This document shows, one piece after another, positions 51,207 through 63,479 of a stretch of DNA of 64,000 bases. The number at the start of each line of letters is the position of its first letter. The stretch's first letter is position 1. Position numbers and translations under genes: made by a program. The DNA is from Prorocentrum cordatum (taxonomy: Eukaryota > Sar > Dinophyceae > Prorocentrales > Prorocentraceae). The stretch is from contig CAUYUJ010016149.1 of NCBI GenBank assembly GCA_963575745.1, positions 428,424 to 492,423 on the forward strand, given 5' to 3'. The notes under the pieces are model-generated. The model ran no database searches and was not told the DNA's origin. It worked only from the letters and a program-made list of their open reading frames with translations.

Positions 51207-54200
51207 ATGAGCTCCTACTGTGGCCAAGCCTCCTACCTGGGCGAGGGTCAAGCTGACCTTCACCGCGCGGGGCGTGCAAACCCCAGTTCCACCGATGGAG
51301 ACGGGCCAGGTCGCTCCATACACCTCGTCAGCCTTAACATCACCAGTCTCTCAGCGAATTGGCCAACCATCACCGCCCTTGGTGTCGACCACAACGCCGC
51401 AGTCATAGCACTGCAGGAGACCCGACATGCCAAGCCGACTAGGCAAGCCATCGCTACCAGCGCCGCCAATCCACTCCACGGAGGATACCACGCCAGTCTT
51501 GGACCTGACCTAGATCTGGCGCGAGCCCAGCGCAGAGCTGCCCACGGCGGCACAGACCACACCGTTGTGGGCAGCACTGGCGCCTCGGGAGGGGTCGCCA
51601 TCTTCTCTAAGGATGCCATTGTCGACTCCACTGTCGACGACAATGCGCCCTGTATCGCCGCCCTCAAGGCCAAGAAAAGATGGCACGAGGTCTTTCTCCC
51701 GCTCTGCACTCAACACTGCCGCAGGCGGCGACGAAACAACCACGGGCCCGCGGGGATCTACATAGCGAGCCTCTACGGGATTGCTGGAGGAGACAGCGCA
51801 GCTCTTTTTCGGCTCGCTGACTGCGCCGCCGCTAGGGTCGGCTCAGCCCCCTACTTCATCTGCATGGACGCCAATACGAACATCGACGACAATCCACACC
51901 TTCTGCACATGTTGCAGCACGGATGGTTCAACGTTGCTGAGGGCACACCAGACCACACCATGCAAACTTACGGCAATATCCCTGACTGGGACCGCGTCAC
52001 CAAGTGCCCCCGCACTTCGCGCATCGATTATATCATTGCCAACCAAGCGGCGCGATCCCTTGTCACCGACTTCTGCTACCTTCGCGACTTGCCTGCGAAG
52101 TCTCACGTTGGCCTGCAGGTCACGCTTGACCTCAGTCGCCTCGACCATGCGGCCCGACGTCTTCTTGCCCCCACGCCCTACCCGCCCGACGATGGAGCTC
52201 ATGAGGGTCGCGAGCTGCAGGCACTAGGGACCCTCATCGCTGGGCGATATCAGGACCGCATGGAGCAGGCCGACACACGAGACGACGTGGAGCGCATGTT
52301 CGCCTTGGCTAACGAGGCCAGTCATGAGTACCATCTCACCCGTCTGCGCGACCTGCCACCTCCACCGCCCGACCACCCAAAAAAGAAGCCCCCCACCATG
52401 CACGGGCTCACGCCCACGTTCGAAGATCGACCAGTTGTCCCCCGCGCCTTCCCCACCTACGGAGCTTCCACGATACACATGAACCGACTGCGCAAGCTCC
52501 ATCGGCAACTCTGCGAGCTCCGTTTCATCGGACAGCACCATCATTTGGATTGCCGTGCCATCCCGCCGTACCTCGCGCAGCGCATCGACTGCACGTGGGC
52601 CGCGGCCCGCCTCCTATGCCACAAGCTGCGCCCCACGGTTCTCCTAGACTTCCCCGAGGCCTGGTCCCCCGACGAGCCAGTGCCCCACGGAGAGCACCTT
52701 GACGTTTTGATCCAACACCTCGACTTGGAGCTGGCGCGACGTGCGAACCGTGCCAAAGCTGAACGCATCAAGATATGGGCTGAGGGCGTCCGCGAGCCAA
52801 GCGGGCGAAAGGCGGCCATATACGCACGGGCTGCTGACAGCTCGCCCACGGCGTATCTCCGCACGCCTACCACACCTGACGATACGCAACTCCACTGCGA
52901 CACCAACGCCTTTAAACCTGACGAAGCTTGCACGGACGACAGCGACGCTGACACCGAAGCTGGCGGCTTCAGCCCCAGCGACGGTAGTTCGCCCGACACG
53001 GACAGCGACGAAGACCACACTCGTGAACCACCACCTGCGCAAGTCCCCGACATCCTCCCTGCCAACGCCATTGTTGCTAACACCAAGGACATGCTGAAGC
53101 TCATGGTCGACACCTGGGAGCCCATCTTGGGCAGGTACCGTGCACGTGCGGGACATGACGCCGAAGCCATGCCGACGTGGGCCGACTTCTACGACGAGTA
53201 CCGACAGGAGCTGCCTACGCCATCACCAGCTACCCCTTTCCACCTTACCGACGACCAACTCATCCACTTCATTCGCACCCGTCACCGCGCCGCGCGGGGG
53301 GACTGGACGGCTGGACTACCAAGGAGGCTAAGGAGCTACCCGACGACATTCTTCGCCTCTTCGCCAGCGTCCTACGCGCTATGCAACGCACTGGCACCAT
53401 CCCAGAACCCCTCCTCCACGTGCCAAACCCGTGCCTCCGAAAAGGCCGAGGCGAACTCCCAACGGACCAACGACTTCTCTCGGTGCTTTCCGTTTGGATG
53501 TATGCGTGGGAAGCGCCAGCTTACCGCAGCCTCACGGACTGGCGGAAAGGATGGACCCACGCCACGAGTTTTGGCGCTGTTCCCAAAGCTACCATTGGGG
53601 ACGTCAGCACTTCTCTTGCCCTGCGCATCGAACACGCCAGGGCCTTACTCCTTCCCTTAGCTGGAGCTGCCCTGGACCGACAGAAGTGTTTCGACTACCT
53701 CATCACGGACATCTGCCTTAACCTTGCGCTTCACGCGGGGTGTCCCCAAGACATCGTTACTGTCCGCAGAAACTTCTACAGTCGCCACAAACGCTACATC
53801 CGCATGAACGGTGCGTACTCTAAGGAACTGGCCAGGACAAACGGTCACCTCCAGGGAAGCTCTTGGTCCCTGGACGACATTAAGCTGCTCATGTGTGTGT
53901 GGACCAAGAGACAGCATCGATACGTTCCGCGATCACTCAGCACTACCTTTGTTGACGACAGCAACTCCACTACCCACACCGCGCCTGAGTTGCAGAAATC
54001 TCTTGATGAAACCGCCAAGTTTGATCGATTTTCTGGTCAACGCATTCATCCTGGAAAAGTGGCGGGGTGGGCGCTCACTGACGAGCTTCACACCGCCGTT
54101 ACCCAGCTCACTTTGGCGGAACGGCCCTTACGCGTGGTCGACTCCTTTAAGCTCGTCGGAAGTTACATCAACGCCGAGGCAGCGCCGGCTCCAGCCGCGC

Positions 54201-57038
54201 TTAACCTCACGGCCACCGCTGACGCCCGTGTTCGCAGGGCGACTAGTCGCCTGCCGCGCATTGGCAAGCTCCCATCACCGATGCGTATTAAGGCGCGGCA
54301 CGCCCGCTCCCTTGCTGCCAGCGTCTGTACCACGGGCACTGACATTCAAGCCCCATCAGGCCCCGTCAAAACTGCCTACAACCATGCCCTTAAGGCGGCT
54401 ATCCGCCCCAAGGGAAACAGGTGGGTCGAGTTTTGGACTCTCATGGCCGTGTGCGTCCCAGGACACGCCCTGGAGATTGACGCCATTATGCAGCGTGAAG
54501 TCTTCCTGTGTCTGCGGCGACAGGTCAACCGCGACGCTACTCTCTGCGGTCTCGTCAGGGATCTCCAACACCATGTCCAGACCCTTTTCGGGGGAGGACC
54601 TGTTGGACGACTTGTCCAGACGCTTCAGCAGCTCCGTTGGACCTGGCCCACATTTGGCATCATGTACGACGACTGGGGCTGTCAGATCAGTTGGCTGAAC
54701 CTTCCCCCAAAACGCCTTCCTTCACATGCTGCGCGCCTCACAACGCAGAGCCTTTCTGAGAAAAATCAAGCCACGGCGTCATGACCTTGGACACCTGGCT
54801 TCTGTCAGACAGGGCCTCGACCTTTTCGCCAGCACGTGGCTCGCCCGCACGAAAGGAGCAGCCAAATGCAACGCATGGCAGCTGGCGCTCCTCCTCAACT
54901 ACCTGTCGGGCGGGGACCACACCCAACAGCGACGATCCCGATCAAACACGTCCGCTGACCCCAGCCCCATCTGCCGTTACTGCGACGAGGAAGAGGAAAC
55001 TCAGGAGCACACTGTTCGCGACTGCAAGTGCTGGGCCCGAGAAAGAGTCCCTCTTACCACCCTCATCAGTGACGAGCAGTGGGCCCGTCTTCCGCCGCAC
55101 ACAAGACACTGCGGGCTCTTCGATGAAGACCCAGCCCTCCTCGACCTGCAGGCCGACCTCGCGAGGGACCCGCTACCTCAGCCCATACCGCGGCCCCCAC
55201 CTGAGGGAGATCCTGCGGCTTCAGCCCAGGACTCCTACACCACCTACCTTGACCATGACACTGGTTGGACATGGGTCTACGCTGCCACGGACGGTGCATG
55301 CACCAACCAAGCCATTCCATTGCTTGCAAGAGCGGGCTACGGCGTCTACTACGGCATCGACCACCGCATGAACTACAGTGCACGCGTTCACGGCATCACG
55401 CAGAACGCACAGCTTGCGGAGACCCTCGCCATTGTCCACCTCACGGCATGTGCCGAACGGCCCGTACACGTCTTCGTGGACAACCAGGCGGTGGTTGACG
55501 GTCTCCAAAGGATCATCGACGGACACTCACCACCGCAGGGCACGCACGTGGAGCTCTGGGAAAAGGTCCACCGATGTGTCATGGCCAAGCCAAACATGTT
55601 CCGCGTCGAGAAAGTCGCTAGCCACCAGGGCGACATGGGCATCGACCTCGGGCTCATCGGGCCCATCGCGGAGGAGTTCAATCGTCAGGCTGACGCCCTC
55701 GCCACAACGGCGGCACGTACTCATAACCTTCCAGACGACATTGTCGAAGCTGCCAAATCACGACATCGCCAAGCGACCGTGCTTCATGGAGTCGCTGTCG
55801 CCATCTACGAGCGTAGACACCGTACACTCCCCCTCCCACACCGCAGGGCTGGGTTCACAGCTGCGGAACTAAACAAAATGGAACCAAATCCCCTGCTGTC
55901 TGACCAGGCACCACCCGCGGCTGGACCAGACATCCCACAAAACCCCGACGAGCTCTGGGCCGAGGCCCAACGGGTGTTATTCGACGAACAGGAGGACGAC
56001 CCGTTCGGCTTTGGTGGGGGCCTGGACTTCCTGGGCGACGGGCCAGCCAGCGCCAACCCTGCCCCGTCGGGTACCCGCACGGCGCCCCCGACTCCGCCAT
56101 TGAGAGCGGCAGCGCACCCACATGACAACGCCGTTCCTTTTCAAGACGCTGACGAGCAGGACGATGACCTGTTCAGCTTCGGTGGGGGATCGGACGCTTT
56201 GGACGACGGACCAGCCAGCGAAAACCCCGCCCCGTCGGGAAACCTCTCGACCCCTACTGCGACTCCGTCCCCAAGAGCGATAACGCCCACATACGATGAC
56301 AGCGGCCACCGCCAAGACGCCGTCCATGACCTGGGCGACCCCCGACGACTGAGTGGCATTGAGGACGCACCGCCGATACCACACGCTGCCGACCATGCCG
56401 CCCTACCGAGACGCCAACCTTATACGCGACCGACCTCAGCGGCCTTGCACGGCATCACGACTGGTCCCACCGCGCAAACCACTCCGCCTCCCCACCGCCG
56501 GCAGCCCGCGGGGGCGGCTTCAGCCCCCCCGCAGGGTACTAAACCAGACAGGCCCTCGTGCCCCATCCACGCTTCCTTCGTTGCTGAGCGAGAGGAAGCG
56601 GCTCCTCTGACCTCTCGGGGCGTGGCCCTAGCGGCTCCAGCCCTGGGGTCGCGCCGGCCCCTCCAGTCACCCTTCAAGGGTGACGGACGTCAGCGTACAG
56701 GGTCCCGCACTACGCTAGTCCACCACTTGGACAGGCGCACCGAGGACCTCGCCTCTGTCTCGAGGCCCTCGGCTGCTGGCACTGAGCAGCCACCCCTCAC
56801 CGACCGCGAAACCGAGCTGTCACAGGCTATGGCTGCCCTCCAGCAGAGGTGCTTAGCTCTCGCCGCGGACCTCGCCGCCGCCCAAGCTCGTCAAGGCCCT
56901 CTACTCCAGCGCCTCCACAGTGCTGGGCGAGCCTTCGCCGAGCTGCTCACGGCCTCGCCCGATGGTGCCGTGCCGTCACTCAACATCCAAGCTATGCTGT
57001 CATCGTTCCGCGGCGCTCCACCTGGTGCCCCGCGCTAA
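51207..57038 (+). CDS. Retrotransposon ORF2: endonuclease, reverse transcriptase, RNase H
   Basis: From ATG 51207 (MSSYCGQASYLGEGQADLHR) the frame enters an APE endonuclease at about 51310-52135: VSLNITSLSANW, ALQETRH (Glu), GGVAIFSKD, FICMDANTN, RIDYIIANQ and a weak final SHVGL. At the G6 run 53296-53301 the frame steps back one base into GLDGWTTKEAKELP and the RT. Motif A is ALDRQKCFDYL, motif B LQGSSWSLDDIKLL, motif C TFVDDSN, then SFKLVGSYINA. A second break at 54704-54712 leads to MLRASQRRAFLRKIKPRRHD, a CRYCDEEEETQEHTVRDC knuckle and RNase H (55265-55720: ATDGACTN, AETLAIV, FVDNQAVVDG, VASHQGD, FNRQADALAT). A 430-residue tail with a tandem repeat ends at TAA 57036-57038. Target-primed reverse transcription is the known family role. 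Confidence 0.8.
55975..56300 (+). repeat. Tandem repeat in the ORF2 C-terminal tail
   Basis: Two copies encode DPFGFGGGLDFLGDGPASAN and DLFSFGGGSDALDDGPASEN, each followed by PAPSG and an acidic linker. The unit is about 55-60 residues. Confidence 0.75.
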
Positions 57039-57039
57039 T

Positions 57040-57502
57040 CTCCTCCTTTCTGCCTGCCCGTGTGTACGCGTGGCTCCGCGTCCACGGTGTCAGGGCGTGG
57101 GGGCGGGGGGTGCCCCGTCACTGCGCGCCGCTTAGCGGCCAAGCGCCCAACTGGCGGTCCGCCAAGCCGCCTAGCCACGTGCCAGCACGTCGCCTTTCTT
57201 GTTGGGGCCTTTTTCCTCACGCGGTCTGACAGGTGAGATCATCATCGTCTGTCCGCCGTCTGTAGCGTCTGTCGCACTGCGCCGGGGGAGGGGGTTTTTG
57301 TTGCCCGCCCTCGTATCTAAAGGCTGCACCGCCGCAAATAGTGCATGCGAGTTGTCGCACCGCAGTGCGCCTCGCGGACGGACCCTGGTCCGCCTACTTG
57401 TCCGATCTCTCTGCCTCTGACTCTCTCTCTCTCTCTGTTTCTGTCTCTCTCTCTGTCTCTTTGTCGCATCTTATATCTGTCTCACCCTCTCTTTTCTCTC
57501 CG

Positions 57503-57534
<32 letters not shown>

Positions 57535-57840
57535 AGGAGGGCCCTACCCCCCCCGCCCTTTTCAGGAAAGACAGGCCCGACTTCCATAACTGGCGAGCGC
57601 TAAACGGTCCAGGGCGCGTTCAGCATTCCTGCCCTGCTTGGTTGTTTCATTCGGTGCAGTTGCAAACATCGCCTGTGGGGTTACTCATCGTGAGGCTGGC
57701 GCCTACCCTCTACTACTGCCCCTGAGCTCACTTGGCAGGTAACTCGAAGTACCTACCGAGTGGGCGAGGAGGACGGAGACCCCCCTCGGATTCTTATCGG
57801 AGAGACGGTGGTGTAGGTATTATGTCATCGCGCCCTGCAG
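57040..57840. other. Retrotransposon 3' region with (CT)n tract
   Basis: GC-rich sequence, then CT repeats at 57420-57530 and ordinary sequence to the (GAT)n tail. No separate gene is supported. Confidence 0.5.
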
Positions 57841-57844
57841 GTCC

Positions 57845-57962
57845 AGGTGATGGTGGTGAATGATGCTGACGATGCTGCAGCTGCTGCTGCTGCTGATGAT
57901 GCTGATGATGCTGATGATGATGATGATGATGATGATGATGAGGATGATGATGATGATGATCC
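57845..57962 (+). repeat. (GAT)n / (GCT)n tail
   Basis: GATGCT and GAT triplets end the retrotransposon. A microsatellite tail in place of poly(A) is known for some LINE families. Confidence 0.7.
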
Positions 57963-57964
57963 GC

Positions 57965-58290
57965 GCGCCCGCGTGCCATCACCGCTCTGATTCGGCGCAC
58001 CGCCCACGCGCTTCGTGCTCCCAGAGGGAGCTCCCCCCGCGGCCCCTGGCGGGGGCCGTTGCTGCGCGCGCGTGCCGTCCCCGCCGCCGCTCGACGCGCC
58101 GCTCCTGCGTGAGCTCCGCCCTGCGGCCTCGGCGCGCCGCCCACGCGCCTCGTGCCCCGCCAGCAGATCTGGCGTGCGACCCGCGCCCCGCGGGGGCCGC
58201 TCCTCGGCAGTCCGCGACGCCGCTGGCCAGACCGCGCGGTCGGAGGGAGACCCTGGCGTCGCGCAGCGGGGGTGCGCTGCAATGGGAACG
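57965..58290. other. GC-rich stretch related to the right edge
   Basis: GATTCGGCGCACCGCCC and CAGAGGGAGCTCC (57990-58035) resemble GATTCTGCGCACCGCCC and CACAGGGAGCTCC at 63693-63740. No gene is supported. Confidence 0.4.
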
Positions 58291-58292
58291 CA

Positions 58293-58440
58293 TGCCAAGC
58301 ACACCTTGTTTGCCCAGAGGGTGCCATGGGTTTCTTGGGCTTCCATGGTTCTGCGATGGAAAGCGCAGCTTCCCCACACCAGAAATCGATGGACTTCCTG
58401 GGGTCTCAGGGTCGGGTGTCTTGTGAAAGGCTTCTTGTGG
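58293..58440 (+). repeat. 148-bp direct repeat, right of retrotransposon
   Basis: Partner of 47709-47857, in the same orientation. Confidence 0.7.
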
Positions 58441-58547
58441 TCGAGCCCCTACTGCACATGATGGGGCAGCGAGAGCTGCAGAACAAGGGGCCCTTTGGGG
58501 CTCCTGAAGGGGCCCTTCAGGGCGACTCCACTTTTAAAGGTTCCATT

Positions 58548-58632
58548 TGCTTTGCTCCTCTCTCCCTCTCTCTCTCCCTCTCTCTGTTCCCTCTCTCTCT
58601 CTCTCTCTGTCTCTCTCTTTGTTTGTGTGTGT
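58548..58632. repeat. (CT)n then GT/G-rich tract
   Basis: CT dimers followed by GTGTGTGTGGGG and GGGCGGGC units up to about 58690. Confidence 0.85.
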
Positions 58633-58689
58633 GGGGGGTTGGGGCGGGCGGGTGGGCGGGTGGGTAAAAACAAGGGCGGGCGGGCGGGT

Positions 58690-59435
58690 GGGTCACATAC
58701 GGAATCCTTGTGTAGTCGCCCACGAATGGAATCCTATTGAATCTTCCACAAACGAAATCGTATTGGAACCCGCCGCAAAAGAAATTCTATTGTAACGCGT
58801 CGGAAAAATCCCTTTGTGGCGGCCAGGCAAAGTGGGAAGGCCAGGAGAGATCAAACACCAAGCACTAGCTTTTTTTACCCCTGCGCCACCGCCCGACAAA
58901 AACACACGACACACATGTTTTTCCTGGCCTTTCCACTGTTCCTGGCCGCCACAGAAGGAATTCCTGTGCGGCGCGGTACAATGGGCTCCCTTTTGTGGGG
59001 GGGTTCAGTAGTATCCCCTTTGTCGACGATCTCAAAATAAGTTCTTTCTGTGGCGGGTTACAATACGATCTGTTGTTGAGTATTTGAATCGGATCGCGTT
59101 TGCGCCGTATGTTTTTGTTGTTCCTCTCCTCTCCCTCTTTCTTCGATCGGGACCCCAATTTCGCCTTGCCGCCACACAGGGATTTCTTGTGTGGCGCATT
59201 GCAATATGATTTCCTATGTGTGAAGAGTCGCGATATACTTGCTGTTGGTCAAGATTGCAGTCGAATTCTTTCTGCACGGGGGTTCCAAACGAACCCTTGT
59301 TGCGGGCGATTACGATCGATCTCTTTTCTGCGACGGATTACAAAAAGGATATCGTTTTGATCGCATTTCAATAGGATCCCGCTTGAGGGGGAATGCGCTG
59401 GAATTGGTAGTGTGGATGGTGCTGATAGTATCCAA
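58690..59435. repeat. Degenerate 27-32 bp repeats leading into the satellite
   Basis: Three 27-bp units with GAAAT(C/T)(G/C)TATTG(G/T)AAC lie at 58750-58820. Beyond that, more diverged fragments with TGTGGCG, GGATT(A/T)C and TATTG recur. Confidence 0.5.
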
Positions 59436-59439
59436 TGAA

Positions 59440-62400
59440 AACCCACTTGGATGGACCCACCTTTCACATAATCCTATTACCGATGTGCCAACCTCTCAGA
59501 TATTCATACCACAGATGGGCCCACCTCACAGGGATTCCTAACACGGATGGGTCCACCTCTAACATAATCCTATTACACATGGGTACACTTCTATCTTAAT
59601 CCTAGTACATATGGATCCACCGCTAATAGACTCCTATTACAGATGGATCCGATTAGAGATGGATCCGCCCCGAACGGGGTCCCACCATGGTGAGACCCAC
59701 CTTTAATGGAGTCCTATCAGAGATGGGTCCACCTCTAACAGGGCCCTACCACGTATGGACCCACCGCTAACACAATCGCATCACATATGGGCCCATATCA
59801 AAGAGAACCCTACACCAGATGGGTCCGCCTTCCATAAGACCCGCTTAGGAATGGATCCACCCATGCTAGAATCCCATTCGGGAATGGACCCGCTTCTATT
59901 CGAATCCCAATAGGGGTGGACCCACCCCGAATGGGACCCTACCAGAGTTAGATCCACCTCCACTGGAATCCTATCAGAGATGGGTACACCTCTAATAGAA
60001 TCGTACTACATTTGGATCCACCTCTAATGGCATTCCTACAGAGATGGGCCCACTTCGAATGGGAGCCTGTTACAGATGGGCCCACTTCTAAGGAAAACCG
60101 ATTAGATATGGATCCACCTCTCATCGAGTCCCATGAGAGATGGATCCACCTCGAATGGGATCTTAGTACAGATGGATCCACAGCTAGTGGGATCCTAGTA
60201 CCTATGGGTTCAGCTATAATGGAACCCGATTACAGCTGGATTTATCTCTCATGGAATCGTATGAGAGATCGATCCACTTCTGATGGGATCGTTTTAGTGT
60301 GTTAGTGGTGAATCCATCTCTGATAGAACCACATTCGGGATGGATCCACATGTAATGGAATCCGTTCAGGGATGAATGCGCTTTTCGTCGAATCATTTTA
60401 CAGATGGAGCCACCTCTAATATAATCTCAGTACATATGGATCCACCTGTACAGCAACCATTACATATGCATCGACCTCCAATAGATTCTTAGTACGTCCG
60501 GATCCACGTCTAATGGGATCCGAGTAGAAATTGACCCGCCTCAACTGGGATCTTATTGTGGATGAGCCCACCTCTAATGGAATCCTGTTACAGATAGCCC
60601 CGCCTCTCGTATAATCTTATTACACATAGATGGGCCTTGCATATAGTCGCATTACATATGGATCCACCTCTAGTATAATCGCACTACAGATGAGCCCACC
60701 TCAAAGAGAACCCTATTACATATGGGCCCACCTTTCGTAGTACCCGATTAGGAACCGATCCACCCCTGACAGAATCTTTGTACAGATGGGGCCACCTCTA
60801 TTACAATCCTATGGCATATGGATCCACCGCTAATGGGGTCCCATAAGGGATGGGTCCACAACTAATGGAGCCCCAGTGGATAGGGACCCACCTTTAATGG
60901 AGCCCTGCCACGGATGGGTCCACCTCTTCGAGAACCCTTTCTTACAGATGGGCCCAAGTGGAATAAAATCCCATACTAGATTGGCCCACCTGTAATAATA
61001 TACTCCTATGCGCGATGGATCCACCTCTGATAGAATCCAAGTAGAGATAACTGCTTCTTGTATGGGATCCAATTACATATGGATCGGCCTCTAATCGAAT
61101 CCTATTAGAGATGGTCCCATATCCAATGGAATGTTCGTAGATATTGATCCACCATTCGAATCGCATAACAAATGGATCCACCCCGAATGGAATCCGAGTA
61201 GAGATGGGTCCACCCCGAATGGAACACGAGTAAGGATGTATGCACCCCATATAGAATGCGATTAGAGATGGATCCACTTCTAATGGAATCCCAACACGGA
61301 TGTGTCCACCTCTAATGGACTATTATGACAGTTGGCCCCACCTCTCATATAATATCATTGCATATGGGCCCACCTCTGTTAGAATCTTACCAAGGATGGG
61401 TCCATCCCCATTAGAATCCGATTGGCCAAGTACCCGCACTGGATGGAATCCGATTAGACATGGACCGCCTCTAATAGAATCTGATCGCACATGGACCCAC
61501 CTCTGATGATGTCTTATTACAAACGGATCCGCCCCACATGGAATCCTATTACAGATGAACCCACCCCCAAGAACATCCTACCATATATGGAACCACAGTT
61601 AACATAATCCTGTTACATGTGCATCCATCACTGATGGGATCCGATTACACCTGGATCCACAACTCATGACATCCTATGATAGATGGGCCCACTTCGACTT
61701 CAAACCTATTACATATGGGTCCACCTCAAATTGCATCCTGACATATATGGGTCCACGTCTAGTCGAATCCTACTGCATATGGGTCCACCTCTAATCGAAG
61801 TGTATTGGAGATGGATCCACATCTAATAAAACTATATTAGAGATGGATCCACCCTTAATGGGGCCCAATTGCATACGGGTCCACCTCTAATATAATCCCA
61901 TTCGGGATGGACCCACTTTTATCATATCCCCATCAGGGGTGGACTCACCCCGGATGGGACCCTACCGGAGTGAAATCCACCTCGAATGGGGTTTTGTCAA
62001 AGATCGGTCCACCCCGTATAGAATCTTACCACATGTGGACCCACCTCTGATGGAATTCTGACAGAGATGGACCCACTTCGAGTGGGAACCTTAACATATG
62101 GATCCACCTTTAATGAGAGCCGATTCGTGGAGGACCCATTTTTAATCGGATCCCATCAGAGATGCATCCACCTCTAGCGGGATCCCAAATACAGATGGAA
62201 ATACTTCTAATATAATCTTATTACAGATGGAGCCACCTCTAATCATATGGGTCCACGTCTAATGGAATCCCACTAGAAATGGATCCACTTTTGATGGGAT
62301 CCGATTCCCGGTGCGTTCATTTCTGATAGAATCCTATTAGAGATGGATCCACATGTATTGGAACCCGTTTACAGATGGAGCCACCTTTTAATATAATCAG

Positions 62401-62552
62401 ATTACAGATGGATCCAATTTCCACCATAATCTCATTACACATGGATCCATCTCTCATTTAATCCTATCACATATGGATCCACCTCGAATAAAATCTTATT
62501 GCATATGGATCCACCTCGAATGGAATCCGATTAGATATGGATCCCTCTCCCT
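59440..62552 (+). repeat. 32-bp satellite, about 97 degenerate units
   Basis: Consensus core GGATCCACCTCTAATGGAAT, followed by CCTATTACAGAT. The 32-bp period holds over 3.1 kb, with unit variants GGGTCCACC, GGCCCACC and GGATCCGCC. Stops are frequent, so it is not coding. Confidence 0.95.
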
Positions 62553-62554
62553 CA

Positions 62555-62975
62555 TCTACTTTCCCATCTCCTTAGTTCCTCTTGCTCTTCCTCCATATTC
62601 TCCCCTCGCCCTCGCTTCCCCTCTCGTCTTGTCTTCCCTCCTCATGCTTCCGCTTTCTTATACGAGCTGCTTCCTTTAACCAGCATCTTCGAACACATAG
62701 CTTGATTTAGAGGGGTTCCAACTACTCCCCGCCTCTTGTTCTTTGCAGGGGCGATTAAACATATAGACGTGAAGATAAAGAGAGAGTGGGAAGAGAGAGA
62801 GAGAGAGACTGATAGAGAAATGAAGGAAGAGGCCAAACGAAATCACAGCATACATACATATATCGGAGTCGGAGAAAGGAGATTGATAGAGAGAGAGAGA
62901 GAGAAATAGAGGAATAAGTCAAGGAGGACATCGAGAGGAAGAACAAGAGAAGCTCGGGAACCTTACAACATGGAG
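62555..62975. repeat. CTT/CCT tract and GAGA-rich segment
   Basis: Pyrimidine-rich 62540-62660, then GAGA dimers at 62780-62910. No gene is supported. Confidence 0.6.
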
Positions 62976-63475
62976 ACGGCCCCTTTAGGGCCCCAAAGGG
63001 TGCCTTTGGGGCCCAAGAAGTGCGCCTTCCCCCCCCCCCATTTCACTGCCCCCCACTAATCGAGGCCAAACTGACGATGCTGGCCTTTCCTCTCCGCTTT
63101 GCTGGAGCAGCGGCGCGCCAACCGAATGTATATTTACATCGTGTGGGGCCTGGGAGACGAGAACGGCGGGGTAGAGCAGGCAGGGAGGCATCAGATGGCA
63201 TAAGCACGCGTCTTGTGTTTAGGCACCTCCTGCCTGATCACATAAACAATACCGTCATCCATACGGTGGGTCGTTCCCCGTGGGGAGATCCTTCACTCTG
63301 CCCTCGTGGGAACGTCGTGTGTCCTCGAGCGTCTGTCTTAAGAGTGCATTCGCGTGCGGTAGCGTCTGGTGCTCGACGAGCAAGCGCCGATTTGGGGTCG
63401 ATCAGCGTCGACTTGCGCCGATTGAGCGTCGGCCAGCATCGACTCGCGAGAGCCAGCAGGAAGTCCCGATCCCCT
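62976..63475. other. Unassigned stretch
   Basis: Ordinary sequence with CCCTTTAGGGCC-type short palindromes at 62980-63010. No gene is supported. Confidence 0.3.
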
Positions 63476-63479
63476 CCTA

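Larger units (their letters stand above)
48206..57962 (+). mobile_element. Non-LTR retrotransposon with APE endonuclease, RT and RNase H
   Basis: The element holds ORF1 (Cys-rich), then endonuclease, reverse transcriptase, zinc knuckle, RNase H and a long C-terminal extension on one strand. It ends after about 800 bp of 3' sequence in a (GAT)n tail. The domain order is that of I-clade-like LINEs. Frame breaks at 48866-48896, 53296-53301 and 54704-54712 mean this copy cannot express intact proteins as written. No target-site duplication was found by eye. The 5' end may lie a little upstream of 48206. Confidence 0.85.

Noticed and set aside
53296-53301. Programmed -1 frameshift between endonuclease and RT
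   Set aside because: The shift direction fits, but six other breaks at homopolymers in unrelated genes make consensus error the simpler view.
47709-58440. LTRs of an LTR retrotransposon
   Set aside because: The enzyme order and APE endonuclease are non-LTR type, there is no integrase or protease, and the repeats are only about 75 percent alike.
59440-62552. CRISPR array, because of the regular 32-bp period
   Set aside because: Units are contiguous and degenerate with no unique spacers, and the context is eukaryotic.
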